Source of the DNA: Membranipora membranacea
Lineage: Eukaryota > Bryozoa > Gymnolaemata > Cheilostomatida > Membraniporidae
Assembly (NCBI GenBank): GCA_914767715.1
Contig: OU612070.1
Span: 21,068,025-21,132,024 of the forward strand
DNA length: 64,000 bases
Direction: 5' to 3'
The notes under the pieces are model-generated. The model was not told the origin of the DNA and did no database searches. It was given only the letters and a program-made list of their open reading frames with translations. Below are positions 1-11,100 of the stretch, piece after piece (position 1 is the stretch's first letter; every line of letters begins with the position of its first letter). Position numbers and translations under genes: made by a program.

Positions 1-249
1 TGGTATAATTTTTGAAATTTCAAGTCAGCGTAATTACCAACCAGTTAATCGGAGGATCCCAATATTCTGCTGTTTGAATAAGGCCAATAAGGGCTTGAAG
101 TGGTCGGAGTTAGATAAGAATCCATCAGAGTTTTAATTTTTCAATGCTGCCGTTTGGCATGTTTTTTTTTGGCAAAAGTGGACGTCGTTAAAGTTGGCGC
201 TGACGGAGAACGGAGACCTGCAGGGACAAACGGACTTCAGATTTGAGAC

Positions 250-266
250 GAGCAGGAGTTGCTCCT
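250..266. other. Two mutually exclusive hairpins in the monomer (example copy)
   Basis: GAGCA at 250-254 can pair with TGCTC at 260-264 (5-nt loop), or AGGAG at 254-258 can pair with CTCCT at 262-266 (3-nt loop). The arms overlap, so only one forms at a time. The motif is kept in most monomers. Broken versions include gcgatgctcc near 51531, 51867 and 52874. The pairing is seen; any function is unknown. Confidence 0.6.
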
Positions 267-324
267 CCTTATGAGGTAGGTTAAAAGCAAATCTAGTTTT
301 TGACCTGAGCGAAAAAAAACCATG

Positions 325-341
325 ATACCCTCCCTTGGTAT
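325..341. other. Short inverted repeat ATACC/GGTAT in the monomer (example copy)
   Basis: ATACC at 325-329 pairs with GGTAT at 337-341 across a 7-nt pyrimidine-rich loop. It follows the A run and is present in most monomers. Exceptions include gtacaattttt (near 2679, 4361, 6371 and 43911) and gtatcattttt in domain C. It is short enough to be incidental. Confidence 0.45.
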
Positions 342-2393
342 AATTTTTGAAATTTTAAGTCAGCGTAATTACCAACCAGTTAATCGGAGGATCCCAATAT
401 TCTGCAGTTTGAATAAGGCCAATAAGGGCTTGAAGTGGACGGAGTTAGATAAGAATCCATCAGAGTTTTAATTTTTCAATGCTGCCGTTTGGCATGTTTT
501 TTTTTTGGCAAAAGTGGACGTCGTTAAAGTTGACGCTGACGGAGAACGGAGACCCGCAGAGACAAATGGACTTCAGATTTGAGACGAGCAGGAGTTGCTC
601 CTCCTTGTGAGGTAGGTTAAAAGCAAATCTATTTTTTGACCCGAGCGAAAAAAAACCATGATACCCTACCTTGGTATAATTTTTGAAATTTCAAGTCAGC
701 GTAATTACCAACCAGTTAATCGGAGGATCCCAATATTCTGCAGTTTGAATAAGGCCAATAAGGGCTTGAAGTGGACGGAGTTAGATAAGAATCCAACAGA
801 GTTTTAATTTTTCAATGCCGCCGTTTGGCATGTTTTTTTTTGGCAAAAGTGGACGTCGTTAAAGTTGGCGCTGACGGAGAACGGAGACCCGCAGAGACAA
901 ACGGACTTCAGATTTGAGACGAGCAGGAGTTGCTCCTCCTTATGAGGTAGGTTAAAAGCAAATCTATTTTTTGACCCGAGCGAAAAAAAACCATGATACC
1001 CTCCCTTGGTATAATTTTTGAAATTTCAAGTCAGCGTAATTACCAACCAGTTAATCGGAGGATTCCAATATTCTGCAGTTTGAATAAGGCCAATAAGGGC
1101 TTGAAGTGGACAGAGTTAGATAAGAATCCATTAGAGTTTTAATTTTTCAATGCTGCCGTTTGGCATGTTTTTTTTGGCAAAAGTGGACGTCGTTAAAGTT
1201 GGCGCTGACGGAGAACGGAGACCCGCAGAGACAAACGGACTTCAGATTTGAGAGGAGCAGGAGTTGCTCCTCCTTATGAGGTAGGTTAAAAGCAAATCTA
1301 TTTTTTGACCCGAGCGAAAAAAAACCATGATACCCTCCCTTGGTATAATTTTTGAAATTTCAAGTCAGCGTAATTACCAACCAGTTAATCGGAGGATCCC
1401 AATATTCTGCAGTTTGAATAAGGCCAATAAGGGCTTGAAGTGGTCGGAGTTAGATAAGAATCCATCAGAGTTTTAATTTTTCAATGCTTCCGTTTGGCAT
1501 TTTTTTTTGGCAAAAGTGGATGTCGTTAAAGTTGGCGCTGACGGAGAACGGAGACCCGCAGAGACAAACGGACTTCAGATTTGAGACGAGCAGGAGTTGC
1601 TCCTCCTTATGCGGTAGGTTAAAAGCAAATCTATTTTTTGACTCGAGCGAAAAAAACCATGATACCCTCCATTGGTATAATTTTTGAAATTTCAAGTCAG
1701 CGTAATTACCAACCAGTTAATCGGAGGATCCCAATATTCTGCAGTTTGAATAAGGCCAATAAGGGCTTGAAGTGGACGGAGTAAGATAAGAATCCAACAG
1801 AGTTTTAATTCTTCAATGCTGCCGTCTGGCATGTTTTTTTTTTGGCAAAAGTGGACGTCGTTATAGTTGGCGCTGACGGAGAACCGAGACCCGCAGAGAC
1901 AAACGGACTTCAGATTTGAGAGGAGCAGGAGTTGCTCCTCCTTATGAGGTAGGTTAAAAGCAAATCTTTTTTTTGACCCGAGCGAAAAAAAACCATGATA
2001 CCCTCCCTTGGTATAATTTTTGAAATTTCAAGTCAGCGTAATTACCAACCAGTTAATCGGAGGATCCCAATATTCTGCAGTTTGAATAAGGCCAATAAGG
2101 GCTTGAAGTGGTCGGAGTTAGATAAGAATCCATCAGAGTTTTAATTTTTCAATGCTTCCGTTTGGCATTTTTTTTTGGCAAAAGTGGATGTCGTTAAAGT
2201 TGGCGCTGACGGAGAACGGAGACCCGCAGAGACAAACGGACTTCAGATTTAAGACGAGCAGGAGTTGCTCCTCCTTATGCGGTAGGTTAAAAGCAAATCT
2301 ATTTTTTGACCCGAGCGAAAAAAACCATGATACCCTCCCTTGGTATAATTTTTGAAATTTCAAGTCAGCGTAATTACCAACCAGTTAATCGGA

Positions 2394-4075
2394 GGATCCC
2401 AATATTCTGCTGTTTGAATAAGGCCAATAAGGGCTTGAAGTGGTCGGAGTTAGATAAGAATCCATCAGAGTTTTAATTTTTCAATGCTGCCGTTTGGCAT
2501 GTTTTTTTTTTGGCAAAAGTGGACGTCGTTAAAGTTGGCGCTGACGGAGAACGGAGACCTGCAGGGACAAACGGACTTCAGATTTGAGACGAGCAGGAGT
2601 TGCTCCTCCTTATGAGGTAGGTTAAAAGCAAATCTATTTTTTGACCCGAGCGAAAAAAAACCATGATACCCTCCCTTGGTACAATTTTTGAAATTGCAAG
2701 TCAGCGTAATTACCAACCAGTTAATCGGAGGATCCCAATATTCTGCAGTTTGAATAAGGCCAATAAGGGCTTGAAGTGGACGGAGTTAGATAAGAATCCA
2801 ACAGAGTTTTTATTTTTCAATGCTGCCGTTTGGCATGTTTTTTTTTGCAAAAGTGGACTTCGTTAAAGTTGGCGCTGACGGAGAACGGAGACCCGCAGAG
2901 ATAAACGGACTTCAGATTTGAGACGAGCAGGAGTTGCTCCTCCTTATGAGGTAGGTTAAAAGCAAATCTATTTTTTGACCCGAGCGAAAAAAAACCATGA
3001 TACCCTCCCTTGGTATAATTTTTGAAATTTCAAGTCACGTAATTACCAACCAGTTAATCGGAGGATCCCAATATTCTGCAGTTTGAATAAGGCCAATAAG
3101 GGCTTGAAGTGGTCGGAGTTAGATAAGAATCCATCAGAGTTTTAATTTTTCAATGCTGCCGTTTGGCATGTTTTTTTTTGGCAAAAGTGGACGTCGTTAA
3201 AGTTGGCGCTGACGGAGAACGGACACCCGCAGAGACAAACGGACTTCAGATTTGAGACGAGCAGGAGTTGCTCCTCCTTATGAGGTAGGTTAAAAGCAAA
3301 TCTAGTTTTTGACCTGAGCGAAAAAAAACCATGATACCCTCCCTTGGTATAATTTTTGAAATTTTAAGTCAGCGTAATTACCAACCAGTTAATCGGAGGA
3401 TCCCAATATTCTGCAGTTTGAATAAGGCCAATAAGGGCTTGAAGTGGACGGAGTTAGATAAGAGTCAATCAGAGTTTTAATTTTTCAATGCTGCCGTTTG
3501 GCATGTTTTTTTTTTGGCAAAAGTGGACGTCGTTAAAGTTGACGCTGACGGAGAACGGAGACCCGCAGAGACAAACGGATTCCAGATTTGAGACGAGCAG
3601 GAGTTGCTCCTCCTTATGAGGTAGGTTAAAAGCAAATCTATTTTTTGACCCGAGCGAAAAAAAACAATGATACCCTCCCTTGGTATAATTTTTGAAATTT
3701 CGAGTCAGCGTAATTACCAACCAGTTAATCGGAGGATCCCAATATTCTGCAGTTTGAATAAGGCCAATAAGGGCTTGAAGTGGACGGAATAAGATAAGAA
3801 TCCAACAGAGTTTTAATTCTTCAATGCTGCCGTTTGGCATGTTTTTTTTTGGCAAAAGTGGACGTCGTTAAAGTTGGCGCTGACGGAGAACGGAGAACGG
3901 AGACCCGCAGAGACAAACGGACTTCAGAGTTGAGACGAACAGGAGTTGCTCCTCCTTATGAGGTAGGTTAAAAGCAAATCTATTTTTTGACCCGAGCGAA
4001 AAAAAACCATGATACCCTCCCTTGGTATAATTTTTGAAATTTCAAGTCAGCGTAATTACCAACCAGTTAATCGGA
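2394..4075 (+). repeat. Higher-order repeat of about 2 kb, copy a (five monomers)
   Basis: The block starts at the GGATCC of a CTGCTG/CCTGCAGG monomer and runs 1682 bp. Its monomers in order are: CCTGCAGG; the gtacaattttt variant; the gtcacgtaatt deletion with gacacccgc; the gtcaatcag type with gacgctgacgg; and a gacggaataag monomer carrying the 7-bp ggagaac duplication (near 3885). The same order recurs in the next two blocks. This copy lacks the gccagtatggg monomer found there, so it is one unit shorter. Confidence 0.8.
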
Positions 4076-6085
4076 GGATCCCAATATTCTGCTGTTTGAA
4101 TAAGGCCAATAAGGGCTTGAAGTGGTCGGAGTTAGATAAGAATCCATCAGAGTTTTAATTTTTCAATGCTGCCGTTTGGCATGTTTTTTTTTTGGCAAAA
4201 GTGGACGTCGTTAAAGTTGGCGCTGACGGAGAACGGAGACCTGCAGGGACAAACGGACTTCAGATTTGAGACGAGCAGGAGTTGCTCCTCCTTATGAGGT
4301 AGGTTAAAAGCAAATCTATTTTTTGACCCGAGCGAAAAAAAACCATGATACCCTCCCTTGGTACAATTTTTGAAATTGCAAGTCAGCGTAATTACCAACC
4401 AGTTAATCGGAGGATCCCAATATTCTGCAGTTTGAATAAGGCCAATAAGGGCTTGAAGTGGACGGAGTTAGATAAGAATCCAACAGAGTTTTTATTTTTC
4501 AATGCTGCCGTTTGGCATGTTTTTTTTTGCAAAAGTGGACTTCGTTAAAGTTGGCGCTGACGGAGAACGGAGACCCGCAGAGATAAACGGACTTCAGATT
4601 TGAGACGAGCAGGAGTTGCTCCTCCTTATGAGGTAGGTTAAAAGCAAATCTATTTTTTGACCCGAGCGAAAAAAAACCATGATACCCTCCCTTGGTATAA
4701 TTTTTGAAATTTCAAGTCACGTAATTACCAACCAGTTAATCGGAGGATCCCAATATTCTGCAGTTTGAATAAGGCCAATAAGGGCTTGAAGTGGTCGGAG
4801 TTAGATAAGAATCCATCAGAGTTTTAATTTTTCAATGCTGCCGTTTGGCATGTTTTTTTTTGGCAAAAGTGGACGTCGTTAAAGTTGGCGCTGACGGAGA
4901 ACGGACACCCGCAGAGACAAACGGACTTCAGATTTGAGACGAGCAGGAGTTGCTCCTCCTTATGAGGTAGGTTAAAAGCAAATCTAGTTTTTGACCTGAG
5001 CGAAAAAAAACCATGATACCCTCCCTTGGTATAATTTTTGAAATTTTAAGTCAGCGTAATTACCAACCAGTTAATCGGAGGATCCCAATATTCTGCAGTT
5101 TGAATAAGGCCAATAAGGGCTTGAAGTGGACGGAGTTAGATAAGAGTCAATCAGAGTTTTAATTTTTCAATGCTGCCGTTTGGCATGTTTTTTTTTTGGC
5201 AAAAGTGGACGTCGTTAAAGTTGACGCTGACGGAGAACGGAGACCCGCAGAGACAAACGGACTCCAGATTTGAGACGAGCAGGAGTTGCTCCTCCTTATG
5301 AGGTAGGTTAAAAGCAAATCTATTTTTTGACCCGAGCGAAAAAAAACAATGATACCCTCCCTTGGTATAATTTTTGAAATTTCGAGTCAGCGTAATTACC
5401 AACCAGTTAATCGGAGGATCCCAATATTCTGCAGTTTGAATAAGGCCAGTATGGGCTTAAAGTGGTCGGAGTTAGATAAGAATGCATCAGAGTTTTAATT
5501 TTTCAATTCTGCCGTTTGGCATGTTTTTTTTTGGCAAAAGTGGACGTCGTTAAAGTTGGCGCTGACGGAGAACGGAGACCCGCAGAGACAAACGGACTTC
5601 AGATTTGAGACGAGCAGGAGTTGCTCCTCCTTATGAGGTAGGTTAAAAGCAAATCTAGTTTTTGACCCGAGCGAAAAAAAACCATGATACCCTCCCTTGG
5701 TATAATTTTTGAAATTTCAAGTCAGCGTAATTACCAACCAGTTAATCGGAGGATCCCAATATTCTGCAGTTTGAATAAGCCCAATAAGGGCTTGAAGTGG
5801 ACGGAGGAAGATAAGAATCCAACAGAGTTTTAATTCTTCAGTGCTGCCGTTTGGCATGTTTTTTTTTGGCAAAAGTGGACGTCGTAAAAGTTGGCGCTGA
5901 CGGAGAACGGAGACCCGCAGAGACAAACGGACTTCAGATTTGAGACGAACAGGAGTTGCTCCTCCTTATGAGGTAGGTTAAAAGCAAATCTATTTTTTGA
6001 CCCGAGCGAAAAAAAACCATGATACCCTCCCTTGGTATAATTTTTGAAATTTCAAGTCAGCGTAATTACCAACCAGTTAATCGGA
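4076..6085 (+). repeat. Higher-order repeat of about 2 kb, copy b (six monomers)
   Basis: The block is 2010 bp, directly after copy a. Monomers follow the same order (CCTGCAGG, gtacaattttt, gtcacgtaatt, gtcaatcag), then an additional gccagtatggg/gaatgcatcag monomer, then a gacggaggaag monomer without the 7-bp duplication. Long identical-looking stretches link it to copies a and c, so amplification was recent compared with the divergence between monomer types. Confidence 0.82.
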
Positions 6086-8102
6086 GGATCCCAATATTCT
6101 GCTGTTTGAATAAGGCCAATAAGGGCTTGAAGTGGTCGGAGTTAGATAAGAATCCATCAGAGTTTTAATTTTTCAATGCTGCCGTTTGGCATGTTTTTTT
6201 TTTGGCAAAAGTGGACGTCGTTAAAGTTGGCGCTGACGGAGAACGGAGACCTGCAGGGACAAACGGATTTCAGATTTGAGACGAGCAGGAGTTGCTCCTC
6301 CTTATGAGGTAGGTTAAAAGCAAATCTATTTTTTGACCCGAGCGAAAAAAAACCATGATACCCTCCCTTGGTACAATTTTTGAAATTGCAAGTCAGCGTA
6401 ATTACCAACCAGTTAATCGGAGGATCCCAATATTCTGCAGTTTGAATAAGGCCAATAAGGGCTTGAAGTGGACGGAGTTAGATAAGAATCCAACAGAGTT
6501 TTTATTTTTCAATGCTGCCGTTTGGCATGTTTTTTTTTGCAAAAGTGGACTTCGTTAAAGTTGGCGCTGACGGAGAACGGAGACCCGCAGAGATAAACGG
6601 ACTTCAGATTTGAGACGAGCAGGAGTTGCTCCTCCTTATGAGGTAGGTTAAAAGCAAATATATTTTTTGACCCGAGCGAAAAAAAACCATGATACCCTCC
6701 CTTGGTATAATTTTTGAAATTTCAAGTCACGTAATTACCAACCAGTTAATCGGAGGATCCCAATATTCTGCAGTTTGATTAAGGCCAATAAGGGCTTGAA
6801 GTGGTCGGAGTTAGATAAGAATCCATCAGAGTTTTAATTTTTCAATGCTGCCGTTTGGCATGTTTTTTTTTGGCAAAAGTGGACGTCGTTAAAGTTGGCG
6901 CTGACGGAGAACGGACACCCGCAGAGACAAACGGACTTCAGATTTGAGACGAGCAGGAGTTGCTCCTCCTTATGAGGTAGGTTAAAAGCAAATCTAGTTT
7001 TTGACCTGAGCGAAAAAAAACCATGATACCCTCCCTTGGTATAATTTTTGAAATTTTAAGTCAGCGTAATTACCAACCAGTTAATCGGAGGATCCCAATA
7101 TTCTGCAGTTTGAATAAGGCCAATAAGGGCTTGAAGTGGACGGAGTTAGATAAGAATCAATCAGAGTTTTAATTTTTCAATGCTGCCGTTTGGCATGTTT
7201 TTTTTTTGGCAAAAGTGGACGTCGTTAAAGTTGACGCTGACGGAGAACGGAGACCCGCAGAGACAAACGGACTCCAGATTTGAGACGAGCAGGAGTTGCT
7301 CCTCCTTATGAGGTAGGTTAACAGCAAATCTATTTTTTGACCCGAGCGAAAAAAAACCATGATACCCTCCCTTGGTATAATTTTTGAAATTTCGAGTCAG
7401 CGTAATTACCAACCAGTTAATCGGAGGATCCCAATATTCTGCAGTTTGAATAAGGCCAGTATGGGCTTAAAGTGGTCGGAGTTAGATAAGAATGCATCAG
7501 AGTTTTAATTTTTCAATTCTGCCGTTTGGCATGTTTTTTTTTGGCAAAAGTGGACGTCGTAAAAGTTGGCGCTGACGGAGAACGGAGACCCGCAGAGACA
7601 AACGGACTTCAGATTTGAGACGAGCAGGAGTTGCTCCTCCTTATGAGGTAGGTTAAAAGCAAATCTAGTTTTTGACCCGAGCGAAAAAAAACCATGATAC
7701 CCTCCCTTGGTATAATTTTTGAAATTTCAAGTCAGCGTAATTACCAACCAGTTAATCGGAGGATCCCAATATTCTGCAGTTTGAATTAGGCCAATAAGGG
7801 CTTGAAGTGGACGGAGTAAGATAAGAATCCAACAGAGTTTTAATTCTTCAATGCTGCCGTTTGGCATGTTTTTTTTTGGCAACAGTGGACGTCGTTAAAG
7901 TTGGCGCTGACGGAGAACGGAGAACGGAGACCCGCAGAGACAAACGGACTTCAGATTTGAGACGAACAGGAGTTGCTCCTCCTTATGAGGTAGGTTAAAA
8001 GCAAATCTATTTTTTGACCCGAGCGAAAAAAAACCATGATACCCTCCCTTGGTATAATTTTTGAAATTTCAAGTCAGCGTAATTACCAACCAGTTAATCG
8101 GA
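6086..8102 (+). repeat. Higher-order repeat of about 2 kb, copy c (six monomers)
   Basis: The block is 2017 bp, which is copy b's length plus the 7-bp ggagaac duplication near 7917. The six monomer types occur in the same order as in copy b. The second half of this block, from about 6.9 kb, is also the start of the long duplication found again 20.1 kb to the right, so two levels of amplification overlap here. Confidence 0.82.
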
Positions 8103-11100
8103 GGATCCCAATATTCTGCTGTTTGAATAAGGCCAATAAGGGCTTGAAGTGGTCGGAGTTAGATAAGAATCCATCAGAGTTTTAATTTTTCAATGCTGCC
8201 GTTTGGCATGTTTTTTTTTTGGCAAAAGTGGACGTCGTTAAAGTTGGCGCTGACGGAGAACGGAGACCTGCAGGGACAAACGGACTTCAGATTTGAGACG
8301 AGCAGGAGTTGCTCCTCCTTATGAGGTAGGTTAAAAGCAAATCTATTTTTTAACCCGAGCGAAAAAAAACCATGATACCCTCCCTTGGTATAATTTTTGA
8401 AATTTCAAGTCACGTAATTACCAACCAGTTAATCGGAGGATCCCAATATTCTGCAGTTTGAATAAGGCCAATAAGGGCTTGAAGTGGTCGGAGTTAGATA
8501 AGAATCCATCAGAGTTTTAATTTTTCAATGCTGCCGTTTGGCATGTTTTTTTTTGGCAAAAGTGGACGTCGTTAAAGTTGGCGCTGACGGAGACCCGCAG
8601 AGACAAACGAACTTCAGATTTGAGACGAGCGGGAGTTGCTCCTCCTTATGAGGTAGGTTAAAAGCAAATCTATTTTTTGACCCGAGCGAAAAAAAACCAT
8701 GATACCCTCCCTTGGTATAATTTTTGAAATTTCAAGTCAGCGTAATTACCAACCAGTTAATCGGAGGATCCCACTATTCTGCAGTTTGAATAAGGCCAAT
8801 AAGGGCTTGAAGTGGACGGAGTTAGAAAAGAATCCAACAGAGTTTTAATTTTTCAATGCTGCCGTTTGGCATGTTTTTTTTTGGCAAAAGTGGACGTCGT
8901 TAAAGTTGGCGCTGACGGAGAACGGAGACCCGCAGAGACAAACGGACTTCAGATTTGAGACGAGCAGGAGTTGCTCCTCCTTATGAGGTAGGTCAAAAGC
9001 AAATCTATTTTTTGACCCGAGCGAAAAAAAACCATGATACCCTCCCTTGGTATAATTTTTGAAATTTCGAGTCAGCGTAATTACCAACCAGTTAATCGGA
9101 GGATCCCAATATTCTGCAGTTTGAATAAGGCCAATAAGGGCTTGAAGTGGTCGGAGTTAGATAAGAATCCATCAGAGTTTTAATCTTTCAATGCTGCCGT
9201 TTGGCATGTTTTTTTTGGCAAAAGTGGACGTCGTTAAAGTTGGCGCTGACGGAGAACGGAGACCCGCAGAGACAAACGGACTTCAGATTTGAGACGAGCA
9301 GGAGTTGCTCCTCCTTATGAGGTAGGTTAAAAGCAAATCTAGTTTTTGACCCGAGCGAAAAAAAACCATGATACCCTCCTTTGGTATAATTTTTGAAATT
9401 TCAAGTCAGCGTAATTACCAACCAGTTAATCGGAGTATCCCAATATTCTGCAGTTTGAATAAGGCCAATAAGGGCTTGAAGTGGACGGAGTTAGATAAGA
9501 ATCCAACAGAGTTTTAATTTTTCAATGCTGCCGTTTGGCATGTTTTTTTTTGGCAAAAGTGGACGTCGTTAAAGTTGGCGCTGACGGAGTAGGGAGACCC
9601 GCAGAGACAAACGGACTTCAGATTTGAGACGAGCAGGAGTTGCTCCTCCTTATGAGCTAGGTTAAAAGCAAATCTATTTTTTGACCCGAGCGAAAAAAAA
9701 CCATGATACCCTCCCTTGGTATAATTTTTCAAATTTCAAGTCAGCGTAATTACCAACCAGTTAATCGGAGGATCGCAATATTCTGCAGTTTGAATAAGGC
9801 CAATAAGGGCTTGAAGTGGACGGAGTTAGATAAGAATCCAACAGAGTTTTAATTTTTCAATGCTGCCGTTTGGCATGTTTTTTTTTGGCAAAAGTGGACG
9901 TCGTTAAAGTTGGCGCTGACGGAGAACGGAGACCCGCAGAGACAAACGGACTTCAGATTTGAGACGAGCAGGAGTTGCTCCTCCTTATGAGCTAGGTTAA
10001 AAGCAAATCTATTTTTTGACCCGAGCGAAAAAAAACCATGATACCCTCCCTTGGTATAATTTTTCAAATTTCAAGTCAGCGTAATTACCAACCAGTTAAT
10101 CGGAGGATCGCAATATTCTGCAGTTTGAATAAGGCCAATAAGGGCTTGAAGTGGTCGGAGTTAGATAAGAACCCATCCGAGTTTTAATCTTTCAATGATG
10201 CCGTTTCGCATGTTATTTTTTTTGGCAAAAGTGGACGTCGTTAAAGTTGGCGCTGACGGAGAACGGAGACCCGCAGAGACAAATGGACTTCAGATTTGAG
10301 ACGAGCAGGAGTTGCTCCTCCTTATGAGGTAGGTTAAAAGCAAATCTATTTTTTGACCTGAGCGAAAAAAAACCATGATACCCTCCCTTGGTATAATTTT
10401 TGAAATTTCAAGTCAGCGTAATTATCAACCAGTTAATCGGAGGATCCCAATATTCTGCAGTTTGAATAAGGCCAATAAGGGCTTGAAGTGGACGGAGTTA
10501 GATAAGAATCCAACAGAGTTTTAATTTTTCAATGCTGCCGTTTGGCATGTTTTTTTTTGGCAAAAGTGGACGTCGTTAAAGTTGGCGCTGACGGAGAACG
10601 GAGACCCGCAGAGACAAACGGACTTCAGATTTGAGACGAGCAGGAGTTGCTCCTCCTTATGAGGTAGGTTAAAAGCAAATCTATTTTTTGACCCGAGCGA
10701 AAAAAAACCATGATACCCTCCCTTGGTATAATTTTTGAAATTTCAAGTCAGCGTAATTACCAACCAGTTAATCGGAGGATCCCAATATTCTGCAGTTTGA
10801 ATAAGGCCAATAAGGGCTTGAAGTGGTCGGAGTTAGATAAGAATCCATCAGAGTTTTAATCTTTCAATGCTGCCGTTTGGCATGTTTTTTTTTGGCAAAA
10901 GTGGACGTCATTAAAGTTGGCGCTGGCGGAGAACGGAGACCCGCAGAGACAAACGAACTTCAGAATTGAGACGAGCAGGAGTTGCTCCTCCTTATGAGGT
11001 AGGTTAAAAGCAAATCTATTTTTTGACCCGAGCGAAAAAAAACCATGATACCCTCCCTTGGTATAATTTTTGAAATTTCAAGTCAGCGTAATTACCAACC

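Larger units (their letters stand above)
54..388 (+). repeat. Reference monomer of the satellite (first complete unit, GGATCC to GGATCC)
   Basis: This is the first full unit when the phase is set at the BamHI-type site. Landmarks in order are GGATCC at 54-59, AATATT at 61-66, a run of nine T at 172-180, GACGTC at 181-186, an 8-bp CCTGCAGG site at 217-224 (a variant, not consensus), two alternative small hairpins at 250-266, a run of eight A at 312-319 and a second hairpin at 325-341. This copy has CTGCTG where most monomers have the PstI site CTGCAG just after AATATT. No internal subrepeat is obvious, so 335 bp appears to be the basic unit. The sequence carries no recognisable promoter or coding signal; frames of up to about 80 codons are open by chance and differ between copies through homopolymer shifts. 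Confidence 0.93.

Noticed and set aside
300-320. Possible CENP-B box near gacccgagcgaaaa
   Set aside because: The complement TTCG..CGGG has the two ends of the motif but only two bases between them instead of seven, so it does not match.
335-345. TATA-like ggtataattttt as a satellite promoter
   Set aside because: AT-rich sequence alone is not evidence; no initiator, downstream gene or conserved distance is visible, and several monomers change it (gtacaa, gtatca, gtatga).
3469-3855. Minus-strand open frame of 128 codons, and many similar frames of 60-100 codons across the window
   Set aside because: They are the same satellite frame repeated in many monomers. They start and stop wherever homopolymer length or a substitution allows, cross monomer borders, and show no domain, start context or codon pattern. 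They are by-products of the repeat, not genes.
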